Shown piece after piece: positions 21,615 to 33,257 of a stretch of 64,000 nucleotides of DNA. The notes under the pieces are model-generated. The model was not told where the DNA came from. It was given only the letters and a program-made list of their open reading frames with translations, and did no database searches. The position numbers and the translations under genes were made by a program. Position 1 is the stretch's first letter. The number at the start of each line of letters is the position of its first letter. This DNA is from Spirodela intermedia (taxonomy: Eukaryota > Streptophyta > Magnoliopsida > Alismatales > Araceae). The stretch lies in contig LR746274.1 in the NCBI GenBank assembly GCA_902729315.2, forward strand, positions 3,995,037-4,059,036. Direction: 5' to 3'.

Positions 21615-24600
21615 TCAGTAAGGGACAACATAAGGCAAGACCACGACACCATCGGGGTCGGCCCGAAAGGCATCGGCCCAGACCTTAGGCTGCTCGGCAG
21701 CAGGCTTGGGTGCCACCGCCTCAGGCGGCTTCTGCCGGAGGTCTTCTCTGCCAAGGAGCCACTCCTGGTCATCGGGCTCAAGCCATTCCTCTAGCTTCGG
21801 CAATTGCAGCAGTCGGCTGAGCTGAATCTCATGCGGGTGGGGTGGTTTCTGGGTTGGCTCACCGTTTTCAGGGGCCTCCGCAGCAGCAGCGGCAGCGGCA
21901 GTAGTGGTGGTGGTGGTGGTGGTGGTGGTGGCGGCAGTGGCGGTGGTGGGCCTCGGCTTAATGGGCACAGGAGCCACGACGGGCACTGTGCCGTTGATCT
22001 TGTGCTGCTGTTCCTCGTTGACCATGGGCTTGCTGAAGTTGATATGGACAGATTCTGGCTTGATTCCGTTGACTATGGAGAGCTGGGAGGAAGGATCAGG
22101 CCGGGGCAGCTTGTGGGGCCGCACCTCGTCTTCTGTAATTGATTGCGAAGCCGAGGAGCATCAACATAAAGATGGATAGATTCTGCGGACGCCCATGGAA
22201 GACTAAAAATCCGGGCGTTGACTTACCGTGGAATAAGAAACCGTTCCTGTCCCTCTTACTGTGAGGTCCATTGGCAGCTGGGCTCTTCTTTTCAGCGGCA
22301 GCGGTGGCGGCGGCGGCGGCAGCAGGGGGCTTTGCAGGGGAGGAGCCCATATTCCCACCATCTCTTAACTTATCTTCTTCCCTGCGCTTGTTTTTCCCTT
22401 CCACCTTCGTCTTCTCCCTCTTCTTCTCCTCCTTGTCCCTGGTTCTGTCCTTCCCCTTGTGTTTCTTCTCTCTATCTTTGTCGCCCTTTCTTTCGCTAGC
22501 CTCCTTCTCCCTGGTCTTCTTCTTCCCATCGGCCTTCCTGTCCGAGTCGTTGACTGCCTTCTTGTCTGAAGCAATGCTCTGGACCGTCCCACCATCCATG
22601 GCCCTCCTCTGCTCTGGGGCATCTGAGATGGCAGCAGCAGCGGTGGTGGCGGCAATGGTGGCAATGGAGCTCTTCTTCCCCGCCGGTTGGCCTGGCCCAT
22701 CCAATCTTCTCTGCTCACCACCAAAAGGGTCCTGAGCCGCCTCACTACCCAGGCTTCTTTCCGGCAATGCACTGGCTGGCCCAGCTCTCCTGTACTCGGC
22801 AATGGCGGCGCCGCCGCCCTTCCCCCCCGGCCTGCCAGCCCCATCAACCCTCCTTTCCTCAGCACTGACAAGGTCTCGGACCACCTCGAAGGCGATGGCT
22901 CTCTCGTGGTTCGCACCAGCTGAACCGATTCTTTCCATCCCATTGGAGCCGCCCACGCCTTCCAATTTCCTCTGCCCTTTTCCTGCAACGCCCTCCACCT
23001 TCGGAGAAGCATCTCTAGGATCCCCAGTCTTGAGGGGGCCTTCTTCCTCAGCCTTGTGGAGACCCTCCGTGCGACGGTCCTCATCTTTTCTCTCAAAGAG
23101 AGCCCCTTTCTCGTCCTTGTCCTTGTCCTTCTTCCTCTCCTTGTCCCTGCGTTTCTCCTTCTTATCCTTCTTCTCTCTGTTCTTGTCCTTGCTCCGGTCT
23201 TTGTCCCTGTCCCTCTCCTTTCTCTCTCTACCTTCTTTCTTTTCTCTGTCCTTCTTCTCCTTCTTGTGCTCCTTCTCCTTCTTCTTCTGGAAAGTTTAGG
23301 TCAACGTTGTCAGACCTGAGGCAGCTTATCATATTCATAACATAAATCGCCATGCTTAATATGTATGAAGTCAACGTGGCATCCAATCATCACATCACAT
23401 GAAAAAGAAAAAAAAAAACATCACAGTGCATCAAGGGTAAGAAACATTAGTAGAAAAGATAGAACATCAAAGGCTTCAACTTCCGTCCACAATGGGACAG
23501 ATGCCACCCAAATAATTCAAAAAAAAAAAAAAAGAATTAGACAAGCTGCGGAATTCGTTGTGGGGTGTTCATGTTCAAGATCCTCTGCAAGCAGCTGTTT
23601 ACTCATGGAGCAAAGAACATCATCAAAGATGATATAAAAGCTGGCAGAAGTGTCTGGCAGAACATCACCTATAAGACCAGCTTTCTTAAAATGGATTTTT
23701 TTTAAGCAAAGACTGGGAAGCAATTTGAGAAGTAAAATAAAGAAATTAAGGAAACGTAAGATTGCGAAGCTGGGGCTTACAGAAAACCATATGAAATCAG
23801 AAAAAAGGAGAAACATCAGTATCCACGGTGACATGAACCAACATTTTTCTCTATTCCTAGAGTTTTCGTAGATTTGAGCCATCAAATTTCATGAAACATA
23901 GAGGACAAGTGTAGGCATTATAATCATCCTGACCACATTAGTAAAACATGAAAATAATCATAGATATTTGGAGCTGCCATGTATATATGAGGTTAAAAAA
24001 TTATCCTAGATAATTAAACAGTGAGAAGAAAATCATCAGACGCTATCCATCTACAAACAAAAGAACATTTGCACATCTACAAGTAGTAAGAGTAAATGCC
24101 GATGCGGAAAAGATCATTTCTGTCATGTGCTTGTTAGAACACAACCATCACTTCATCAAGGACTATGGGCAACTAACCCACGATATGGATACCGTGTGAT
24201 GCTGGAACTCAAGGTTCAGATTGGAATGCTCTGGTCGTACATGCTTTCAATGATTCAATTTAGATGAGAAAATCTACGACGAGGATTCAGAAAAGTCCAC
24301 ATAGGTAGTCTTTGTTAGACCAAATATGATGCAAGACTTGATACAATCTTATCAATAACTCTGGATCAAATTTTTCCGTAAGAAATGATGACGGTAAACA
24401 AGGATCAGCTAAAAGCATTTGACAGTAACAAGGGTCAAAGCCATAGAAGGTTCTGATATGCATAACAGCACTTCTAACTGGTTGAGAAAATAAATCTTTG
24501 AAACTTATGGCAATCCCTGATTGCATGAAAACTGTCCGGATTCTCACAAGTCTTGTGAAAGGGGAAAGAAAGGTAAATCCAAAAGCTAACAACCATTGAA

Positions 24601-27267
24601 TAAGTGAACACATTTACTCTTCTCAAAACATAAACCCTTGAACATTCTGGCAACGCAATGGGGCTACAGAATCAATGCTCCAAAAGTCAGCTCTCTCATT
24701 CAAGGAAAACTTAGCACGTAGTTATTCAAGTCAAAACAGAAAAATTGCCACAGTTGATGCATGTATTCCTAGTATGCAGGACAACACAATCCAAGTATTT
24801 TTTGAGGAATTAAAGGTCGATAATTGACACGATTATGAATGTCTCTCACAAACAATAATTGAAAGATAGATCCAAATAGCAACAAGCATGCAGTAGTGAA
24901 TCCTTCTGTTCTATAAGTTGTTAACAATCTTGAAAACACAGGAATAAAATGACAGTGGGGATAATGAAAAGAATACTCCAGTAACATTACAAATTGACCC
25001 ATTAATTCTATGGTGATGGAGACAAATGGAAGGAATTCTCCACTAATCGATTACTCAAGACTAGAAATACGCACTATCTAGGTCATTGACATTAGCTTCT
25101 CCTTAACTTCGTCGTCCCTTTGATCCTCCCCTCAAAGGTTAGCTTCCATGTTCCTGCTAGCTTACTAGATCCTAAATATCTGCATATCTTTTGCTTTTAT
25201 CTCAAACTCAAAGTTTCATGGCTCACTGGTCTGTGACTACTTCTTAGTAATCATTTAGTCTATTAGTGGAGGCCTTCTGGATGATATTGAACACAAACTA
25301 CCACATTAGATAATGTCACATCACAAGATCATTTAAGAACCCTAATGTCACAAGGATAGTGGTAGAGGTATCCACGCACAAAATCAGTTGAGATCACTGC
25401 CACAATGACAATACAGAATCAGCTTAAACGCCCTTAAAACAATTGAACATATACATGAGTTGAGTAAACTAAATAAAAGCCGTGAAATTTAAATTCCAGA
25501 TTCACATGCAGCCTTAATAAAGCGAAAGGATCACCTTATGCAGGTACTTGGCATTCAGAAAAGGAAAGGGGGGGGGGGGACAAGAAAATATGATACATTC
25601 AAGGCCCAAAGTACACAGTAGGCAGCTCTTGGAAGTGATGATGTCAAAATAAAATTCAAGATAGATAAACTGACTGCATATGCAATGCCAACAGGAATAT
25701 TGAAACGGCCCATAGCATACACATGCACGCACCACTGTTGTTGCATACGAGATAACAACAGGATTGGCGAAACATCTGACAGGACAAGACTGTTCATTAC
25801 TACACTAGATATGAAAATGGGACAAACAATGGGACCTAAGGAGGCTCAAAGCAATCAAGCAAATGACATGAAAGTGACCTATTTTGATGAGTGAACGAAT
25901 CTCGTGAAGTTAACCACCATTACACAGCTGGTGGCAGAAATATTTCCAATAAAGGGTGCAATTGGACAAGGTGTTACATTACACCAGTCCAAGAAACTCA
26001 GCAGTACTGTCGAATCCACGAATTTTCTTAGATTTACCTAAACTTGTGATTTAAACATCGATAAGATAACCAACAATAGAAGCACACCATCCTCGTCTTG
26101 TTGCTTAGCCATTGAAGCAGGCACTTGATAGTTCCAAGAATTTGGCAGGTAAGAATGTTTCGCACTTCATATAGATGGCATACAACTCGTAGGCAACTTT
26201 CAAGAAGACTCCAAATCCTCGAAAGCTTAAAGAAAGCTTCAAAATTATACACATATCTGAGAGTTGAAAGGTAGATGATGTTGAAAGGTAGAACGAGTCA
26301 ATAAGACTTGGAAGTTATCAGAAAATCGTAAGAGCCATAAGGTTAACAAGGTCGAAACACATTACTGCGTCAGACTGCTATTCTGGGGGAAACTATGCCA
26401 AAAAATTTCCTTCGCACCTAAATGACAGGAGGTTTAGGGTACCATACATTTCCCATAAGGAATTAGTGGGAAAGGATAACTAGTTAATCTTAAACCAGGC
26501 ATTAAACTCCTAGTCAAAATTCAGGCATCTCAATATAATGTAAGGAAGTGAAGAAAAAAGGAATCTTTCAAGTCCCACATCTGAAACGATTAATTCAGGT
26601 CTCAAATAGTTTTATGGAGTGACGAACGTAATTTTTAAATTTCTGCGCTTTTAGACCACCTTTAATGGCTCTTTTCAAGTCGCTTGCTGGGTCACATTTT
26701 TCCACTTGATCTTGTTTGCATAATTGACTTATTTAGCTTCATTTCTCAAATTTAGCATCCAAATAAATGAAGCTTATTTAGCTCACAAGGGCTTAAAACA
26801 TAGAAGATACGACCCTACAATGGAGACATTCTAGTTGATAAGATACTTCTCCAGGAACCAAATCTATAAAAAGCATACATTTTGGACCCATTTCTTGACG
26901 GCGACTGTAACAGGAACCAAATGAGATACTTTATTTTCCGCAAAGGTCAGCACATTCCCTCTCATAAAGTTCCGTTCCCCGCGAAAGATTTATTAAAGAT
27001 CTCAAAACGATAAATATAGTTCCATAGTTACAGACGACCTTGACTCTGAAATGATGCCATAACTAGCAGATGAAGCCCGTACGCAGATGAGGCGGCCATT
27101 CATGACAGATAGGTTGCAGACAAAACAAGATCAACCAAAAATTTAAAACTCGCCACGATGACCAATGGGAAATATATGAGCGAACAAACCTTTAGGAGTA
27201 GATCTAAGTTGTTGCTCTGAGGCTTCTTTTCATATCCTGGTGGAGGAAATGGAAAGCAGCGAGACAT
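21615..27267 (-). CDS. lysine-rich plant-specific protein (NST1-like / 'H3K79 methyltransferase-like' family)
   Basis: Three coding exons on the minus strand are placed: 27267-27190, 23286-22227 and 22132-21615. All have GT-AG borders and frame continuity, giving about 551 aa. Exon 1 starts MSRCFPFPPPGYEKK, the hallmark N-terminus of a plant family often auto-named 'histone-lysine N-methyltransferase, H3 lysine-79 specific-like', 'stress response NST1-like' or 'myb-like protein X'. Exon 2 is a Lys/Glu/Asp/Arg-rich charged domain, probably nuclear and disordered, with two diverged repeats around SxGxExxRRxDGxGxP. The exon 2/3 junction reads NGFLFHEDEVRPHKLPRP, and the C-terminus has KLEEWLEPDDQEWL and ends LPYVVPY; all are family motifs. 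A Thr10-Ala8 run is encoded by a triplet repeat. No methyltransferase domain is present, so the database name is misleading and the molecular role is unknown. Intron 1 is 3.9 kb. Confidence 0.85.
23287..27189 (-). other. first intron of the lysine-rich gene
   Basis: A 3.9 kb intron separates the 26-codon first coding exon from the charged second exon. The donor reads AAG/GTTTGT and the acceptor TTCCAG/AAG. It contains a 13 bp G run near 25570 and A-rich runs, and no nested gene that I can support on either strand. Confidence 0.7.
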
Positions 27268-28477
27268 CGCAAGCTACAATCAGATTGGCAGTGGACGCTA
27301 ATTTCCAGAATAGCTGTTCCAATAAAGGAACGGACCCATAAACACGGCCCTGTCCATACACCATGTCCTTAACTCATTTCAGGCGTCAAAATTGATCCAT
27401 TTCCGTCTGAAAGCGCCGAGTCTTGAGAGAAAGTAGAGTTCTCACATAAAAATAAGCTTCATTTGTTAAGCAATGAAACCAATGCCCGAACCCAATTCAA
27501 AAGCTGAACACTGGAGCCGTCTAAGTCAAGAAAAACTCGAAAAATCTGCACCTACTCAAAAACCTACACCGTATGAATTCAATAGAGTAGTTCTATCTGC
27601 AAATCTACTTGGCCTCTCAAGATGACGGTAATAATCTCAGTATCCTTCTTCAACGTGATGGCACACAGATGCCTTTCAATAAACGCGATCACTCCAGACC
27701 GCAGGAAAAAAGCAGCTCCAGTAGAATTTCAACGAATCCTCCATGTATTTTTAAGGTACAGTCCTCTTCCATGGCCAGGACAGGGGTGATGCTACCATCT
27801 CTCCGCCAAAAACAGATTACTCCAACACCGTTCTCGGCAGGGAAGGATGCCTTAATAGCAAAACCCAACGCCGCATCCAAAGAACAGATCCACTTCAGCA
27901 CCGGCCATAATCGTGCGATGCCAAAAAGGCCTCATCAAGAGTGAGTCTCATCATCATGTCACAAAAAGTCCGTCCGAGATTACCGATCGCAAACCCTAGA
28001 AGCGGCCCCGTCGCCCGCCGTTGCAGATCGGACACTGCCACGGCCGAGACTCAACCAGGCAGCAAGCGGAGAGGCGGTAGGAGACCCTTGATGAACGACC
28101 AGAAACCCAAATCAGAACCCTGCTCTAGCAAATAGAGGGAACTTCCAGCAGAGGAAGTGATGGAAGAGGGGGAGTTGAAAAGTCCGCGGGGAAGAGAGAA
28201 AGGGGGGATATCCGGAGAGAGAAAGGAATTGGGACGGAAGATCCTCCACTTCAAAGCGGACCAGCTCCCAATTTCCTGCTCCGCCGGAGGCTAGGGGGAG
28301 GCCGAGACCGCCGCAGAAGGGGGATAGGAAAAATAGCAACTGCCAGCAGATATGTCAATTACCAACTCCCTCTCTCCCTCTCTCCCTCAATATTCCTCCG
28401 CCTTCTCTCAATCCACGACGATCATTTGCGTCTCCTCTGCTACCACAAGTGACCAAGCGAGAACCAGCGCGAGATGC

Positions 28478-28479
<2 letters not shown>

Positions 28480-28517
<38 letters not shown>
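28480..28517. repeat. (GA)n microsatellite
   Basis: About 19 AG units, lying about 1.2 kb upstream of the lysine-rich gene start codon. They read as CT on that gene's sense strand. Confidence 0.95.
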
Positions 28518-28520
<3 letters not shown>

Positions 28521-29163
28521 AGAGAGCCTCCCGTCCCTGCTAGTGCTCTTGTCAAGCGGCGAAGAGAGAGAGGGGGGGAGTCTCTGATGATGTGTGGGCT
28601 AGAAGGATGGATGCCCGAGCTATTATTTTCTGCCCTCGTGGGGGTAACTTTCCCAATAAACTCCTAAAACCTAAAATAATTGTAAAACGACCTAAAGACT
28701 CTATACATCCATTTTGAACACGTGACTTCTGCAGCCAGATGGTCATTGACAAAATGTACCTTCTCGCGAGGGAGAGACAGACAGACGGACAGATAGATAA
28801 GTGAAAAGTGGAGGCTATTCAGATTAAATATAATATAATATAATTACCCCTATTCTTAGCGTTCAAAATCCGATTTTCTGGGGGGTGGAATCATAACTCC
28901 TCGCCTATTACTCTCCGACTTTATCTTGACCATATTATACAAAAATCCTTCATTTTTTTCACAGTTTTATATAAGTTTGATAATTATTTTAATTGTAAGC
29001 ATTTATATATATTATTATTATTTTGGGTAATCTTCATCTTGGCCTCTCCGAGGGTTATTATTTACCGGAAAATTTAATGCTCAATATTTTCTCGACCCAA
29101 AAAATTCAACTTACATAATTAGGACATGAAAAGTGGTCAGCGCTCGTCATCGTCGTTATCATC

Positions 29164-29191
29164 AATAATGACCCCACCAAGGGTCATTATT
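29164..29191. repeat. short perfect hairpin
   Basis: AATAATGACC and GGTCATTATT form a perfect 10 bp inverted repeat around an 8-base loop. It sits at the left edge of the dispersed repeat described at 29187-29840. Confidence 0.8.
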
Positions 29192-29840
29192 CTATCAGCC
29201 TTGGCTCGAACCAACCTTTTAATTAGGTCGCACTTGACTGACCTTGATGCAACCGTGTAGCCCAATCAATGATCCGGTGGTTGCCCATAAAACGAAAAGT
29301 CAACGCTCATCGTTGGTCTGTGGTTATTTATGGTTTGGTTTGAGAATGGGTGTTTAATGGGTAAATCCCAATCGAACGAGAATGCAAGTTTGCGGGTTTA
29401 GGCATGAATTCATTTCCATTTTCATCATCATCATCTCTCTCTCTCTCTCTCTCTCTCTACACAAAAGAGTAATCCCTTGGCAGCCAATAAAGTCAACTCT
29501 TATTCTTGGTCTGGGGTTATTTATGGTTTGGTTTGAGAGTGGGTCTTTAATGGGTAAATCCTAATCGAACAAGAATGTAACTTTGTGGGTTTAGGCATGA
29601 ATTCATTTCCATTTTCATCATCTCTCTCTCTCTCTCTAGAAAAAAAAAATAATCCCTAGATAGCCAATAAAGTCAACTCTCATCCTTGGTTTGTGGTTAT
29701 TATGGTTTGAGAGTGGGTCTTTAATGGGTAAATCCTGATCGAACAAGAATGTAACTCTGTGGGTATAGGCAGGAATTCACTTCCATTTTCATCATCATCT
29801 CTCTCTATCTCTCTATTTCTCTCTCTCTCTCTCTACAAAA
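29187..29840 (+). repeat. dispersed repeat with three tandem copies, each carrying a CT tract
   Basis: Three tandem units begin near 29284, 29484 and 29664 (period about 200 then 180). Each has the order CCAATAAAGTCAAC, CTTGGTCTGTGGTTAT, TTTAATGGGTAAATCC, GGGTTTAGGCATGAATTC, CATTTTCATCATC and then (CT)n. The single-copy left part (29187-29283) and the unit itself match a further copy at 42797-43095 in the MYB-CC gene. No coding potential or LTR hallmarks are seen. Confidence 0.8.
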
Positions 29841-30142
29841 AAGAGTAAGATCAAGAGAGAGGGGGGATATGAGAAGGGAAATATATTAACAGAGAAAACT
29901 ATAGGGATACAGGACATCTACATCAGAAAGAATCGCCCCAGAGCTCAGTGTACAGCTTGTACGCTACTCCAGGTGTGGGAAAAAAAGGCATCTGAAGGCT
30001 CACCTGAGAAAACATGCTATTTAAGGCAAGGATTACTGATTCCATCTCAGATTTACGGTTTCAGTGTGGGCGAGCGGGTGTGGTTATATCAGACGTGGAG
30101 GAGTAGAATATGAGGTAGGCATCGACCACTGACCGGGGATTC

Positions 30143-32254
30143 TTATTCTGAAGGCGGCTCTTGCTGTTGTCTCCGCATTCGAGCTCCCCAGGAGAAATCT
30201 TTCCGAGGGTGCCTGCTCATGCTCCTCCTCTTCAGCCCTTCAAGCTGATCCTGCCACTGGTTCCTCCACTGCGATTTTTCTTCCATTACCTGTTTGGAGA
30301 GAAGGAAAAAAAATAAATTCTTTAAGAGGAAAGAAAACTGAAGGAATTACGTCATTAATGAGTGCTAGACGTCAATAAATATTTTTGAATTTTTTTTTGA
30401 GTGATAAACAGATTTATGGCTTTTCTATGGTTGCTTCGAAGTCTTGAGAATTGGGGATGATGGTTTGTTTCAATTGTTGAAACTATGAAGCAGGATGAAG
30501 ATGTAGGTTGACCTACATACAGCAAACAAGACACAGGATGCTATTTGCCCATGTCACTAAAATGGAAGTTCTAGGATGAACTTGCACGGAGAGAGTACCT
30601 GAGGAATGACCGAAGATAGTAACCAGGATGGTATCAGAGAACTGGTCAACATAATCATATGAGAAGAGACGAATTCTTCGAAATGTTAAAATGCGCAAGA
30701 ACAAACCCAGGCAGAGGATCTTGACAAGTTTTTCCATCCATTGAAGACAAAATTGAGAGTAAGATCACGTTTAGACGTAGAAACAATTCAAAATTCCTAA
30801 TCTTACTGTAAAATTTATAACAATTCAAAAGAACAAATCATCAGGTTCACCAACATGAAGTTTCCCATTGCTATTTTTCTCATAATAAAGGGAACAAAAA
30901 ATAGATTGCATTCTAATCGTTCGAGACATTTCTCATGAACAAACTGAGAAAAAGGGCCATTGGTGAAGTGAAAGCTACCAAATTCAATCTGGTTGAGAAG
31001 ACAGTGGAATATGCTTCTCAGTTTTACCAAGAAAGAAGTAAGAAGTGAGAGAATTAATAAGTTCACCAAGGAACGCAGCTTTGTGAAGAAAACTAACACA
31101 CCACCCATTATATGTCTATAGAAGGAACCTCAGAAAAACCCTGGAGATCACGCAAAGATCACGCAAAAGTGATAGGCATTATTAGAAAAGCCTAAGATCA
31201 CGCAAAAGCTCTGAGAAGATGAAAGCACGCAAGAAACAAAGGACACTCTCCATCGTTTGTATGACAGAGATTTAGCATCCGTTGCCGGACAAGTTTCAGA
31301 CAGAAAATTCTTAAAGATGAAATCGCTGACAAGCAAGTTGTTCTTCGATTATCTAAGAAAGTAGCAATAAAAATTACACATGGAAGTATTGTTCAACAGG
31401 CATTTCCAACGCAGACATGTGTGGATATTGGTAATTCTGAAGCTTCCCGACGTGTTCATCTGATCATAGCACCAATTATGAACAAGCTGTTAATTCTAAT
31501 GTTTCTGTGATACGGACATCAGAAAATGAGGAAGTGAATCCTACATGATGGAATGCGATAATTACATTCCTCTTAACCTCAGAACGAGCAGCATATAATC
31601 CAGAGGGTCGGGAATCCTAAAAAGGTATCTCCAGGAACGCGGCCGGAATCATCATGATCGAGGGGCAGAAAAATTTAATCATTCATTAGAATGAACAATT
31701 TCGCTCACCTCGTCGCCACTGTATCGGTACGATCTCCGTCGGGCGGAGAAATTGAGGTGGAAGCCGTGGGCAAGGTCGCGGTCGTACCGCGCCCGGCGGC
31801 CAGGGTCCGAAAGCGTCTCGTAGGCCTCCTGCACCACGATGAAGAGCCGCGTGTACTCTTCCGTGCGGTCCGGGTTAGGGCAGACGTCGGGATGGTACCT
31901 CCGCGCCATCTCCTTGTAGGCTCTCTTGATCTCGGCGACGCTACCCCCCTGGGGTATCCCCAGGAGCTCGTAGAAGCTTTTCCCCGTCGCCACCGCCGTG
32001 ACTCCATCCCCCACAGCCGCTCGAGCCCTAACACACGACACGAACAAGCGGCCGGAGGAGGAGGAGGACGACGACGACGACAGCGGCGCCGCCACCCTCA
32101 GCTTCCCCCATCCATTTCCCGGACGGACGCCGCAGATCCTCACCGACGCTGAGACCTGGCGAGCTCCTCCTCCTCTCTCTCCTCGGATTTGGTGGAGCTC
32201 TGAATTGAGGACGCTAGTTCTGCAGCTGCTTCTCCCGATCACACCAGTGCTCAT
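30143..32254 (-). CDS. plastid-type J-domain protein, DJC26/J20-like (230 aa)
   Basis: Two coding exons are placed: 32254-31709 and 30289-30143, joined across a 1.4 kb GT-AG intron in phase 0. Exon 1 encodes a Ser/Arg-rich N-terminus with a run of nine Ser, consistent with a chloroplast transit peptide, then a J domain (about residues 93-161). The domain contains FYELLGI, the HPD triad at 121-123 that stimulates Hsp70 ATPase, and QEAYETLSDPGRRARYD. Exon 2 encodes VMEEKSQWRNQW, GLKRRS and a C-terminal SWGARMRRQQQ, the conserved tail of Arabidopsis DJC26/J20. J20 delivers misfolded deoxyxylulose-5-phosphate synthase to plastid Hsp70, so a role in plastid protein quality control is likely. The ATG at 32254 was chosen because upstream in-frame sequence is only Glu/Arg translated from a GA-rich leader. 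Confidence 0.88.
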
Positions 32255-32335
32255 CTCTGTTTCTCTCTCCTCTCTCTCTCTTCTTTCTCTCTCCTCTCTC
32301 TCTCTTCTTTCTCTCTTCAGTCTCACTGCCCCCCC
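32255..32335 (-). promoter_or_regulatory. GA-rich 5' leader of the DnaJ gene
   Basis: Immediately upstream of the start codon the minus strand is an imperfect GA/GAGAGAGG tract about 75 bases long. GAGA tracts in plant 5' leaders are binding sites for BPC/BBR proteins. The function here is inferred only from composition. Confidence 0.5.
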
Positions 32336-32857
32336 TTTACGTATACCATTTGAGAGGGTGGTGGGGTGGGGGGGACGACTTCAACAAAAACGTGTTGCAT
32401 CGAGGCCCTTTCCAGTGCGATAACACGTCGATGAGAAAGGCTCTCATGTGTCCCAAGCGCACACACTCCCTGAAAATAGATTCGTAACTAAGAGAGAAGC
32501 TCATTAATGGATTAGCGTCCACGTCACACGCGTGTGGTCGATTTCCCGTAGTCGGCCGCCGAAGTCGGCCGCCAAAGGAGGCCCAGAGGGGTAGAGAGAA
32601 GAGAGAGAGAGAGATTCCTGTGGGCTTCTGGATAAGCTGTGGACTACATCCGAAGATAACTGATGCAATGGGTCCGGGCCCGTATAGACCCGACGCTCCC
32701 AACTATTATCCGAAATAAGACTATCTTTCTAACAAAAAAGTACAGAATTTGAATAATATTTATTTATTTATTTATCTGTCCTGAGCGATCTGAACCCACT
32801 GTGAGTGAAGATTACAACGGAAAGAGGGGAGACAGAGAGAGAGAGAGTAAGAGGGTA
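32336..32857. other. intergenic between DnaJ gene and small minus-strand ORF
   Basis: No gene is supported. This probably holds the DnaJ promoter (minus strand) and the 3' end of the ORF at 32858-33190. Confidence 0.4.
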
Positions 32858-33190
32858 TCAGAGGTGTTCGAGCGCCTCGGTGTTGAAGTCTTCGGGCTGG
32901 GGGACCTCCAGGTGGGGCAGCCTCCTCGGGGGCCGCCTCTTCGCCTCCGACGAATCTCCCCTGTCCGCCGCGGCGACAGCGCCGGTCTTCGGTTTCTCCC
33001 TCCGCCCTTCTGCCGCCGTTGATCCGCCACCGCCGCCGCCGACACCGGGCTCCGGCTTCGGTTTCCAGTCTTCTTCCGCCGTTGCTCCGCCACCGACGCC
33101 GCCGACGTCGGTGGTCTTCGGCTTCGGCTTCCGGTCCTCGGCAGCGAGTTCTTGTTCTTCTCCATCTCGAATCTTCTGGAAACTTTCCAT
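32858..33190 (-). CDS. hypothetical Gly/Pro/Lys-rich protein (110 aa)
   Basis: The ATG at 33190 starts MESFQKIRDGEEQELAAEDR. Two diverged modules follow, each with KPKP and a Gly-rich stretch (about residues 21-36 and 43-56). After a basic region KRRPPRRL comes an acidic tail, PHLEVPQPEDFNTEALEHL, before TGA. I do not recognise the family. The ordered amphipathic start and end, and a position next to a G-box cluster in a divergent arrangement with the OPA3-like gene, favour a real gene. High GC and an open antisense frame over the same region argue for caution. It has no signal peptide or membrane segment. Confidence 0.45.
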   Translation of the reverse strand: MESFQKIRDGEEQELAAEDRKPKPKTTDVGGVGGGATAEEDWKPKPEPGVGGGGGGSTAAEGRREKPKTGAVAAADRGDSSEAKRRPPRRLPHLEVPQPEDFNTEALEHL

Positions 33191-33257
33191 GACCCACGCT
33201 GCTTGTCGCCTCACTCCGAGCGGCCCCTAGGCTTCTTCATGCGAAACAGCGGCGCTC

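Larger units (their letters stand above)
27268..30142. other. intergenic: upstream of lysine-rich gene and 3' flank of DnaJ gene
   Basis: 27268 to about 28560 probably contains the promoter and 5' UTR of the minus-strand lysine-rich gene; several open frames there have no motifs. After 28800 the DNA is AT-rich. The tandem repeat block at 29284-29840 is listed separately. The 3' UTR of the minus-strand DnaJ gene should lie just left of 30143. Confidence 0.45.

Noticed and set aside
22365-23096. 243-codon Arg-rich minus-strand frame
   Set aside because: It overlaps the lysine-rich exon in another frame; only the chosen frame joins to exons 1 and 3 with family motifs at both ends.
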